Assembly (NCBI GenBank): GCA_947561715.1
Contig: OX387198.1
Location: 13,330,001-13,394,000 of the forward strand
Origin: Ascidia mentula
Lineage: Eukaryota > Chordata > Ascidiacea > Phlebobranchia > Ascidiidae
Direction: 5' to 3'
Length of the DNA: 64,000 nt
The position numbers and the translations under genes are program-made. Positions 32,501 through 44,300 of this stretch are shown here, in pieces (positions within the stretch are counted from its first letter, which is position 1; every line of letters begins with the position of its first letter). The notes below the pieces were generated by a model. That model saw only the letters and a list, made by a program, of their open reading frames with translations. It searched no databases and was not told the DNA's origin.

Positions 32501-35310
32501 ATTAGTAATTTAGATTTGATATTACAGTTGTGTACAACTTTGGTGTTCGAAACGTTTACTAATGATTAACAGCATTTTAGCTTTGGCTTTCATTTTCAAA
32601 GTAAATAAGACATAATAGCTCGAAACAGCGGCCATCTGTCTGCAGCTCAAATTAACATAAAAATCCGTTTATTGCACTTGTTCACTTGTTGTCCCCTTTT
32701 TAATGCAATACTATACTAAACCAATTTTACAATGTTTTCCATTCCTACGCATAAGGCTTGCTGCAAGCACAAAGCGCCTTATATGACGTCACGCAACAAT
32801 AATCTCGCTTTCGCAGGATTTCGTTTGCAGCGGTAAAGATGCGACTTTGATCAGCTGTATCCCAGAAGCCAGTCGCCATATCAAGCTACTTTTTTCGCAA
32901 AAAATGTTTTAATGTTGTGAACATCTCTTAGTTTAATTATTAACATGTTTTATTTTTCCGAAAGTAGTGAACCAGATTGTCATTACATTTTGTGGTACTT
33001 TCAGATTAGTTTAATTCTGGTTACTCGCTGGACGTATGCTGTCGGGCCTGCTTGGGAGTTCGTATAATTTTCCAAATATTCAAATTGCTCTACGTATATT
33101 CAAGTCCCAAATGTTGGTTGAGGATTTGTAAAGTCGTTTATGTAAAACTTATTTCAATAAAGCCAGAAACCTCCATTTGTGTTAAAAACAGGATTTGGGC
33201 CAATTACTGTTACAAGTGACCCAGCCGTAATTACCGAGGCACTTAACAACCTCGCTGCAGAAGGTGGAGTTGATCTTCCAGAACTTTCGATGAAGTGGAT
33301 AGAACAGGCAATTCTTAAAAGTTCGAAGAGGTTCGTGAGTTCGCAGTTGGGGAAAAAAACAAGTTTTACTGCGCATTTATTGTCACAAAATAAAGAAAAT
33401 AATGTAGGCTTCATACCTGTAAAATTACTTGGAGAACGGAAAAGTGTGCAACGTACTGTTATTGTAGAGTCGTTGAACTAAGAATGACTTTAATTAACAG
33501 GTCAATCGTATTTATGATCACTGATGCTGAAGCTCAAGACGAAGAACTCGAAAGCAGAGTTACTGCTTTGGCAATTATCAAGAAAGTTCGGGTAAATGAC
33601 ACGAACTATTTGAGCAAAATTTTATTGAGCAATAGCAGCAAACCTGTAGACAGATTTGTATACTTAAATATTGAAAATATACGAACTAGACATGTTTGCA
33701 TAGCATAAAAATGTTAAAACAATACAAAATTAAGAATTTTCCATCAAATTTTGACTGAAACTTCCTTCAGGTGCTTTCTCTGTTGACAAACAGACTTCCA
33801 AACCCCAACGGATTTCCTTTATATGACCGAATAGCAAAGGCCAGTTGCGGTTTGGTTACAGTAACAAGCAAATCTGATTTCAATACGGTTACACAACTTT
33901 TCAATGCTTTAACAGCACAAGGACGGGTAACTATTGTTGATGATTATTTCCAGATAATTACAGTTTAAATTTATGAAATGCTGATAAACCTGAATTAAAA
34001 TACGTTTAGTTGTAATTTTAGTTAAATTTTTAGATAAAATAAGTTTAGGATTTACCTCACCACCAATTAACATTCGGCCTCATTGCCACTTTGTTATACT
34101 TCTTGCAACCAAACATAAATGAATATGACAAAGCAACAACGTACTATAAGTGACCACAGTGAAATTTCCTATTTGTTTCTTAGGTCATTCTTCTGAACGC
34201 AGTGGATCGGAACGAAAGTACCATAACATTTGCAGTTGATTCAACACTTGATTACGTGACAATTCTGCTTTCCGGATTGAGTGGGTCTTTTGTCTATGAT
34301 CGCATTGAAAATGAAGCCGGAAGTAAGTCCATTATGTCTGCTTTAAAAATTTCTCTACCTGTAAAAAAATGTTTTTTGAGGTTAGCTATTGTTTAAAGTT
34401 AGTGTATAATTATTGAACTTTGCTGTTGAACTTTGAGTGCTATCAATTTAAAACACCTAATTTATAGCGTAGCCTGAAATATATCCATCTCACTGCAGTT
34501 ACAAATGCATTAATATAGTCATTTGAAATGAGTTCCTGGTTTCTTCCTTTAGATGAGGTTACAAACGTGACCGATCTAGCAAATGCCACGGGACTGCGCC
34601 TTCTTCGTGTGCCGGTCGGCAATCACACAGCGTTCACAGTATATCTGTCCACAGCAATTCTATACAAGTGGGTCCAACGCGTCGCGCGTAATGTACAAAT
34701 ACAGATTTTTTAAGAGACTTTTTAGTTGCAGTAGGAGATGCTGGTGCGTTTTGTAAAGCCAGCAAATTAAATGTTAGTTTAACCTTTATGAACATGTTCC
34801 TTTCAGTGTGGAGGTTTTGGCTCTCAGCATTTTTGGAGCGATTCCAACAATGTTTGAAGAAGTGGATGAAGTTCTCGTGCACAGGGCACAACCAAGAGCA
34901 GGTATTCCAATTTAATCTTCTTCGAAATGTGTTTAAATTCCAAAGCACAATCTCACGCAAAATGTAAAACTTATTATTTTGTTGTTGCCCAATTGTTCCA
35001 ACCTTAAAACTTTTATACACTTTCACGAAATTTGCACAGGTTTACCTGAGAAAGTTCATGACGATTGGGCTTGTGAATGTGCGAGGTCTAAAATTATAAT
35101 TTAACGTTCAACTCATTTTTACCAGGAACTACCGCACACGTTTTTGGGCATTTGTTTGGTGACGTCAGAGGTGCTGAATTAACCAAAATTTCCCTTGTAA
35201 CCTTGAACGGCACCGAAATCTTATCACGCAACATCGATCGTTGTGGATCTAGCAATGAAGAGTTTAGAACAAATACCTCCTTCAAAATTCCAGAACAGCG
35301 ATTTTTCATT
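29566..35310 (+). CDS. Secreted hemicentin-like vWA protein, truncated upstream copy
   Basis: Eleven exons with consistent phases: 29566-29634, 29922-30118, 30509-30768, 30971-31159, 33192-33330, 33501-33591, 33771-33926, 34184-34322, 34553-34667, 34807-34901, 35126-35310 (545 codons). Exon 1 encodes a signal peptide ([20 protein letters not shown]). A helical N-terminal region precedes a vWA domain (about residues 175-370) with a MIDAS-like FAIDTTGSM and [11 protein letters not shown], as in hemicentins and VWA7. Beta-rich linker exons follow. No downstream exons exist before copy 2. If the last intron is retained the frame adds 51 residues and stops at 35466, with AATAAA at 35550. Alternatively exon 11 (phase 0) could splice to copy 2 exon 2. 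It may be a short secreted paralogue. Confidence 0.75.
32359..32602. mobile_element. Inverted-repeat insertion with 11-bp target duplication
   Basis: The insert is flanked by AAATAAGACAT on both sides (32348-32358 and 32603-32613); vWA unit 2 has one AAATAAGACAT and no insert, so this is a real, dated insertion. It has two 60-base arms, 32384-32443 and 32543-32602, that are exact inverted repeats. A 25-base segment lies left of the left arm. The spacer carries CTGATGA and GAAAC on the minus strand. It is non-coding; a MITE-like or inverted retroelement tail is likely. Confidence 0.85.
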
Positions 35311-35416
35311 GTAAGTTGCAATGTTCGTAAATGGTGCATGTATCACCAACAACGTAGGATAAGTTCCTTGTTATTGTATTACATCGTATTTATACACAAG
35401 AGAGCATTTTTCAGTT

Positions 35417-35637
35417 ATTCAATTAAATTTAAAATTGCCCTGGGAAGCGTAGCGTTCTTTATTTGATTTCCCTTGAAAGCTGTAGTTAAGTTTTCTTTTC
35501 CCGTGTGTATTGAACGATTTTGGATTCGTTCTGGGTGCATTTACCACATAATAAAACAGATTGTTCAGAAGTTGTTGAAAGGGTTGTAGCAGTTTGTTTG
35601 CGATGAAAGTTCTGTTTCAAATTACATTGTTCACTTC
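35417..35637. repeat. Junction repeat R2 (between vWA units)
   Basis: Middle copy of the repeat of about 222 bases. It lies both in the terminal intron of copy 1 and upstream of exon 1 of copy 2. It contains AATAAA at 35550-35555. Confidence 0.9.
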
Positions 35638-35777
35638 TGAATAAAACGTTTTCTTATCAGCAAAACTGTTGTTAATATTTGACTCTTTCTGACGAAACGC
35701 TATTGGCAATATAAGGTGACGTGATGTCTTGTTTGCAGCGTTAATTACGGCTGGTGATTCTAAAGCTCTGAAAAATT

Positions 35778-38700
35778 ATGAAAGTTTATGTTGGAATCTC
35801 GCTGGTTCTGTTAGCCGGCATGCTGATCAGCGTTGGAGGTCAAAGCGTAAGTTCATCATATGTTAATATTTAACGGCTGTATGTTCTTTTCTATGAGCAA
35901 CATGGCTCTGTCGCCTGAATTGTTACAAACTTACTGTACCTTTTAGCATTCCCCATGTGCAAAATCGCGACTTTTACCGTTTTGCTTTCATAAGTTTTTG
36001 ACTCCCAAATAAGAAATTGCATCAGGTTTGCTTTATTTTGTTAATAAGCCAAAATAAACCGGTTGTCTTTACTTTATGTTATGATTGCATAATCCTAAAC
36101 CTTGGAGCGCTACCTATATTATAGGATATACAGACTTTCTGTGGAGACCAACCAGATGGAACAAGGACACTGAAGCAAGTGTTGCAGCAGTCACTGATCA
36201 ACGCCATGACTCGTTACTTCGCAGACCAAGTGGTCGGGGATGATGGTTTCAGACCTATTGACGTCACCCTCTCATATGAGTTGTTTGAACTCTTCACTAT
36301 TCGATACAACGGACCGGCTTCAACAGCTAGGTAGATCTAAAAAATCTTGTCAAATCGCCTTTTACGATGACATACAGTTTCCCAACAACCTATGGCCTAT
36401 GATTAGTCTTGTGTGTTATTTAGATAGACAATGACAGGAATTCTTGTGTGTTGATGCAATTGCTAAAACTTAGCTACGAATGTGCGTGAAAAATTGACAT
36501 TGCAACTAAATGTCTCTGTGAGCTGCTGCCAGATCTTTTGTTAATGATTAGCAAGTGGTGAAAAAACACTGCCGAATATTCTATCTCTGACAAATTAACT
36601 ATTTCCTCTGTGATTTGTTTTGTCTGTTGCAACGCAATCATATTGTAACTAAAAAAAAAACAAGTAAACGTTGTGAGTACAAAATACTTGTCCGTGAAGG
36701 TTAATGTCTCCCACTTTGTAGCGTCCTTAACTCATTCCTTGATGGATTCTATTCACCTCTGATTGGGGCGGATACTGGTGACACTGCCAAGGTGATTGGA
36801 CTTATTCAGGTCGGAGAGTACGATGTGGCACGTGCTGAAATGTTCTATCTGATTCTGCATACAATTAACACCACTCCAGGCATCGGATCGACAATTAACT
36901 TTGAGGCAATCACTAACGAACAGTCAGCAATCATCGAACCACGCATTGCCCAACTCTATGAAACCATCAGCGCCGCTGTTTGTAAGACGTTGTTTGGTTT
37001 GCGCTAATGTAAACAAAATCTGTTACAGCGGTTTATGAAGAATTGACAATTGCAACAAAAGCTCAGCTGTGTTTTATAATAATTTTAGTATAATCTGTTA
37101 TTTCTGTCTGTCCTCAAAAGACTTGCATAATCTCTATACAGCAGGCCCTTAAATAACGACTTAAAACTACTTTATTTTTAGCGCAAAGCGAATACGAGGT
37201 GTATCTGAGCGTAAGGGTTGGCACAACTCTGTCATTCGCCATCGACACAACTGGAAGCATGGGTGGCGAAATAAACGATGCTAAATTAAGGACCATCGCC
37301 ATTATTAAGGCAACGACGGGAACTCTTAATCAACCACTTCGCTACGTCCTCAGTCCATTCAACGACCCTGGTAAGTTGAATCTTTGTAGAACTTTACGAA
37401 ACCGCATTGTCTAATATGGAGAAAGTTTAGATACATTATTTTATGTGTAAATACCGAGAACGTTTTGATCATTTTCCATATTTTCTCTTGTATCCAGTCA
37501 TTGCAGTTTGTTTCACCAAAACTTCTAAAAATGCCAATCACTTATAACATACACTAAGTTGGACCAAACACTCGCTTACGTCTCACCTGAGGTTGCCGCA
37601 TTGTGTGGAAACAAACTTTGGTTTTGGTTTTGGTGCAAATATTGCAGCAATAATGGTAAGCGAGACGACACAGTAGCGAATTTATTTAAAGTGCATATGA
37701 CACGGCCATGGCAACTTTGCGTAAAACTAAAGGTACATCTACAACAAACATATATCCAAAGTATTTCGGTTCTACGTCAACTAAAAAATGTAGAAAACTG
37801 CACGAAAAGTAGCGGCGACCAAAAATCGTAAACCTTTTGCGCTGTGGCGAAAATGACATCACACAAGGCGCTCGCGTCGAAAAATTGCATTGTTTAGATA
37901 GGAGAAGGCGCCTTATATTGCAAATATCAAATAGTTTCAAACATAGGAGAATCCACAGATTACGTTAACTCAAAGGTCAAGACAAGGTTTTACATCACAC
38001 AAAAATATGTCACTGTGACGTCACAAACCAAAGGATTATTTGTCCCTAATAATCGGAAGACCATAGGGTGTAGTAGAAACGACAATACTCTGTACTTCGA
38101 TAAGACGGGGATGTTGCGTTTCTTTGCTCAGTGACATTACATGACGTCATTTTGGGTGTGATGTCATAACTTTAACCTCACCTTTGTGTTGACTTTAATT
38201 TGATAATTCCAACATTTCTAGTTACGAGCTATATTGCGAAAAATACATCAGTGGTTGATTGTGGCGAATTAAATAAATCATTTCTGACGCGAACTCGTAG
38301 GCAACGCTACTGCCGGGAAAAAAGTGGTATTATGACAGAATAACTGTGTTGCATAATCAGCTAATTTGGTCGGCCTTTCTCGGCGGTCAAAATTCAATTA
38401 ACCTACTTCTATCTTTTGCTGTGAGTGGACAAAACGACAATGCTAAACTAACGGTTTATCTCTGTCGTGTTTTCAAAAGTTCATGTATCACGTTAGCGAT
38501 CATGAATTCTGTAACCACAAGAACACCCTGTTCCAATAACTGTTTTATTATTACACAACTAAATAAGACATAATAGGTCGAAACAGCGACCATCTGTCTG
38601 CAGCTCAAATTAACATAAAAATCCGTTTGTTGCACTTGTTCACTTGTTGTCCCCTTTTTAATGCAAAACTATACTAAACCAATTTTACAATGTTTTCCAT

Positions 38701-41300
38701 TCCTACGCATAAGGCTTGCTGTCAGCACTCGCACGACCAAAGCGCCTTATATGACGTCACGCAACCATAATCTCGCTTTCGCAGGATTTCGTTGCAAAAA
38801 ATGTTTTAATGTTGATGCGAATTTCTGTATCCCAGAAACCAGCCGCCATATCAAGTTACTTTTTTCGCAAAAAATGTTTTAATGTTGTGAACATCTCTTA
38901 GTTTAATTATTAACATGTTTTATTTTTCCGTGTCACATGCACTTTAAAATGAAAGTAGTGAACCAAATTGTCATTACATTGTGTGCCTATCCAACTCACG
39001 TTCGCATACATTTTGTGGTATTTTCAGATTAGTTTATTGCTGGTTACTCGCTGGACGTATGCTGTCGGGCCTGCTTGGGAGTTCGTATAATTTTCCAAAT
39101 ATTCAAATTGCCCTACGTATATTCAAGTCCCAAATGTTGGTTAAGGATTTGTAAAGTCGTTTATGCAAAACTTATTTCAATAAAGCCAGAAACCTCCCAT
39201 TTGTGTCAAAAACAGGATATGGGCCAATTACTGTCACAAGTGACCCAGCCGTAATTACCCAGGCACTTAACAACCTCGCTGCAAGCGGTGGAGATGATTT
39301 TCCAGAACTTTCGATGAAGGGAATAGAACAGGCAATTCTTAAAAGTTCGAAGAGGTTCGTGAGTTCGCTGTTGGGGAAAGAATAAGTTTTACTGCGCATT
39401 TATTGTCACAAAATAAAGAAAATAATGTAGGCTTCATACCTGTAAAATTACTTGGAAAACGGAAAAGTGTGCAACGTACTGTTATTGTAGAGTCGTTGAA
39501 CTAAGAATGACTTTAATTAACAGGTCAATCGTATTTATGATCACTGATGCTGAAGCTCAAGACGAAGAACTCGAAAGCAGAGTTACTGCTTTGGCAATTA
39601 TCAAGAAAGTTCGGGTAAATGACACGAACTATTTGAGCAAAATTTTATTGAGCAATAGCAGCAAACCTGTAGACAGATTTGTATACTTAAATATTGAAAA
39701 TATACGAACTAGACATGTTTGCATAGCATAAAAATGTTAAAACAATACAAAATTAAGAATTTTCCATCAAATTTTGACTGAAACTTCCTTCAGGTGCTTT
39801 CTCTGTTGACAAACAGACTTCCAAACCCCAACGGATTTCCTTTATATGACCGAATAGCAAAGGCCAGTTGCGGTTTGGTTACAGTAACAAGCAAATCTGA
39901 TTTCAATACGGTTACACAACTTTTCAATGCTTTAACAGCACAAGGACGGGTAACTATTGTTGATGATTATTTCCAGATAATTACAGTTTAAATTTATGAA
40001 ATGCTGATAAACCTGAATTAAAATACGTTTAGTTGTAATTTTAGTTAAATTTTTAGATAAAATAAGTTTAGGATTTACCTCACCACCAATTAACATTCGG
40101 CCTCATTGCCACTTTGTTATACTTCTTGCAACCAAACATAAATGAATATGACAAAGCAACAACGTACTATAAGACCACAGTGAAATTTCTTATTTGTTTC
40201 TTAGGTCATTCTTCTGAACGCAGTGGATCGGAACGAAAGTACCATAACATTTGCAGTTGATTCAACACTTGATTACGTGACAATTCTGCTTTCCGGATTG
40301 AGTGGGTCTTTTGTCTATGATCGCATTGAAAATGAAGCCGGAAGTAAGTCCATTATGTCTGCTTTAAAAATTTCTCTACCTGTAAAAAAATGTTTTTTGA
40401 GGTTAGCTATTGTTTAAAGTTAGTGTCTAATTATTGAACTTTGAGTGCTATCAATTTAAAACACCTAATTTATAGCGTAGCTTGAAATATATCCCTCTCA
40501 CTGCAGTTACAAATGCATTAATATAGTCATTTGAAATGAGTTCCTGGTTTCTTCCTTTAGATGAAGTTACAAACGTGACCGATCTATCAAATGCCACGGG
40601 ACTGCGCCTTCTTCGTGTGCCGGTCAGCAATCACACAGCGTTCACAGTATATCTGTCCACAGCAATTCTATACAAGTGGGTCCAACGCGTCGCGCGTAAT
40701 GTACAAATACACATTGTTTTGAGAGACTTTTTAGTTGCAGTAGGAGATGCTGGTGCGTTTTGTAAAGCCAGCAAATTAAATGTTAGTTTAACCTTTATGA
40801 ACATGTTCCTTTCAGTGTGGAGGTTTCGGCTCTCAGCATTTTTGGAGCGATTCCAACAATGTTTGAAGAAGTGAATGGAGTTCTCGTGCACAGGGCACAA
40901 CCAAGAGCAGGTATTCCAATTTAATCTTCTTCGAAATGTGTTTAAATTCCAAAGCACAATCTCACGCAAAATGTAAAACTTATTTTTTTGTTGTTGCCCA
41001 ATTGTTCCAACCTTAAAACTTTTATACAGGCTTACCTGAGAAAGATCATGGCGACTGGACTTGTGAATGTGCGAGGTCTAAAATTATAATTTAACGTTCA
41101 ACTCATTTTTACCAGGAACTACCGCACACGTTTTTGGGCATTTGTTTGGTGACGTCAGAGGTGCTGAATTAACCAAAATTTCCCTTGTAACCTTGAGTGG
41201 CAACGAAATCTTATCACGCAACATCGATCGTTGTGGATCTAGCAATGAAGAGTTTAGAACAAATACCTCCTTCAAAATTCCAGAACAGCGATTTTTCATT
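35778..41300 (+). other. Block 1 of the large gene: signal peptide and vWA (exons 1-11)
   Basis: Exons: 35778-35846, 36134-36330, 36722-36981, 37182-37370, 39216-39354, 39524-39614, 39794-39949, 40205-40343, 40561-40675, 40816-40910, 41116-41300. The vWA domain carries [17 protein letters not shown] (MIDAS-type D-x-T-G-S), GGDDFPELS and [11 protein letters not shown]. Copy 1 has GGVDLPELS at the middle site, so copy 2 keeps the acidic residue seen in hemicentins (GGGDCPE) and copy 1 does not. Exon 1 has an in-frame TGA nine bases upstream, which fixes the start. Confidence 0.88.
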
Positions 41301-44300
41301 GTAAGTTGCAATGTTCGTAAATGGTGCATGTATCACCAACAACGTAGGATAAGTTCCTTGTTATTGTATTACATCGTATTTATACACAAGAGAGCATTTT
41401 TCAGTTATTCAATTAAATTTAAAATTGCCCTGGGAAGCGTAGCGTTCTTTATTTGATTTCCCTTGAAAGCTGTAGTTAAGTTTTCTTTTCCTGTGTGTAT
41501 TGGACGATTTTAGATTCGTTCTGGGTACATTTGCCATATAATAAAACAAGATTGTGCAGAAGTTGTTGAAAAGGGATCACAACTATAACAGTTTGTTTGC
41601 GATGAAAGTTCTGTTTCAAATTACATTGTTCACTTCATACTTTACTTACATTTAATTTATTCTATTTTTCAGAGATTTCAAGGCACAATAAATGGAAGAG
41701 CTTTTACCCGAATGGATCCTTGCGCTGTGTCGCCCCTATCGGCCAATATAACACTCGACCCTATTGCTGACCAGTTGCTTGACCCCGGTACTACAATTAC
41801 GGTAGGTCAACAATTTACACGAATGTATATTGTTGTATAAACAGCAGTGTTCTGAACTGGGTCTGTGTCTATGTAAAGTAAAAAAAAACGGTATACGCCG
41901 ATCTTCGTAAAAGTACTGTCAAGAAACAAAATTTTTTTTTTACAAATGAGGTTATATGTCATGCCTTTCGGTACGCAATTTGCCGTAATTGTAGACAGAC
42001 TGAGTAGCTTTAACGAACAAAAGATTCACAACAGACAAAAAACTTTCTAAACACCTTTCAGGTCATCACCTACCTTCACACGGACCTAGAAGACTCATTT
42101 ACATTTGATATTTCGGATCCACGCGGATACGCATTTTCCATTATAAGTTCGTAAGTATGAATTTTTTTTTATAAAGTTAAACCTTACGTCAAAGGAGTAT
42201 GAACCGCAGTAGACAAACCAGCATTGAGCTTGGTACAAAGTATATCTGTAAATTTGAAAAGGACTATGGGTTCACGTACTGTAACGATAATTGTGAAAGC
42301 GGTAAGTTTTTCGCAAAATTTTTGTTTTCAGTTCTGTTATCAACGGAACTACTACAAGATTGAACATCAAAATCATTGCACCAGCAGATGCATTGCCAGG
42401 GTCTCTCAGTCCAGTGCTTCTGACTGCAACGCCAGCCGCCAGTTCCGAGTTCGTCTTCCAAAGTTTTAATGTTCTAATTCGCGATGCTGCAATTAAGGTA
42501 TATTTGACTTGTGACAGTTTAAAATTTTAACCATTTTATGAAAGTTTAGTGAATGAATCGTCGCGAGTAACATGCGAACCAGATAGGTATATTTACTGCG
42601 TTGTAAGCATTGCGACTTTGTAGCGTGGTAACGATGATAGAGAGGCAAAAGCAGAGAAAAGCTACGACATTTTTCCATAAATGAAACTGTGAATTATTTT
42701 ACCACACGAACAATGCTTGTAATAGTCTCCAATTAACACAGCCGGTAAGATAACTTTAAAGTTACTTTAACAAATATTCCCACACCATTTTGTCTTGATG
42801 TGCTTCAGTGCCCTGTGGAGCTTTTCAGTGCTGGAGAGGGAACTAGAATTACTTGTACGGACGTCAACAACGATGGTTCCCAGTGTACAGTTGAGTGCGG
42901 CCCAGACTACGTGCTTGATGGAACTGCATCGAGTACATGTGTGAATGGTACCTGGACCGTAGACAATCTAAGATGCAATTTTGTAGGTAAGTGTCAACTG
43001 CACATGGTGAATTCTTGCCTGGTTGTAATTTCAAGGAATGTTTTCTTGGTTTTTGATTTGAGATTTTATTAAAGTTGAAACATTTTTTTCTATTTGTATA
43101 AAATAATATTTACAATTCTAATTCAAAAATTTTCAGAGAGACAAACTTGTTCGGCGGTCGGTGCCTCGCATTACAAAACATTTGATGGGAAATATTACGA
43201 CTTTTATGGTACCTGCATTTACACGTTGGTAGAAACTACTTTTAAGACTGCCACCGGCCAACTACGACCTTTCTCAATCTTGGTAAGGAGTATTTTTCAT
43301 TTTCTTAAAGATTTAAAGAGAACAGGGCTTGTTACGTGAACAGAAAAATAAAGTTAAAGTTGAAAAAAAATTTAAAAATAAATAGATTTTTTATACCGGT
43401 GTTTTGCCTGCAATGCAGCGACTTTCGTCGGAGTGATGTCTATACTGCGTTAATCTGTGCCTGAAGGGCAGTTATAATATACCTGGTAATAGCAGCAACT
43501 CAGTAAAATTGGCGGTCTAAAGTGGGGTGTGTTTGAGCCTCTGTTTTGTAGCAATTCAATATATTGTAATGAATTGTTTGATTTTTTACCTAAAGGTGCG
43601 TTTGAAATTGGGATTCAATTTTTGCTTTCTAGGTTGAAAATCAATTTCTCGGCGGCAACACCAGAGTTTCTTGGTTGAAACGAGCTTCACTGAATACCGG
43701 AAACCACACCATCCAATTTATTGCTGGAAATCAAATAAGGGCAAGTTATAATTTTACACAGAATTGATTCCAAGAAATGTGCTTTTTACAGTATGTTCAC
43801 AAAATGTAACGATAGTAATTAACAGAGTAGACCTCAAGTTCTAAACTAAAACATTTCAATTGACTGTAAATTAATGCATATATTTAGGTTGATGGAATAG
43901 ATATCACACCACCTTACGCGCTGATCAGTGAAGGTGTTACGCTTGTCCGAACTGGTAGAACGTATGAATTGACAACAACTTTCGGGCTTACCATAACTTA
44001 CAACGGTTTCTACAACTTCCGTGTGTCTTTATCTGGTTCTTACGGAAATTTAGTCACCGGTATGTAAACTGTTCTGACATGCGGACCACAAAAATACGTA
44101 TAGATTGGTAGCTGTTTACCGCCTGATCAATGTAGAAGTTAATAGAAAGCATATTACTCAAAAACCTAGATTTATCAAAAGCTAAATAATTTAATTTCGA
44201 CATTTTGTGTCTTGCACCACTGTAGACCAGGTTCACAATATTGCTTTTAGTCATTTTGGAACAAGTTTTAAAAATCTAATCTATTTGCAGGTTTGTGTGG

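Larger units (their letters stand above)
29204..35416. repeat. Tandem unit 1 (6.2 kb) carrying vWA exons 1-11
   Basis: Direct duplicate of 35417-41406, including all exons and introns. Copies differ by scattered substitutions and small indels, plus a 244-bp insertion at 32359-32602 present only here. A stretch from about 33432 to 34150 shows no difference from unit 2 that I could see. Confidence 0.92.
35417..41406. repeat. Tandem unit 2 (6.0 kb) carrying vWA exons 1-11
   Basis: Second copy of 29204-35416, here continuous with the rest of the large gene. Confidence 0.92.
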
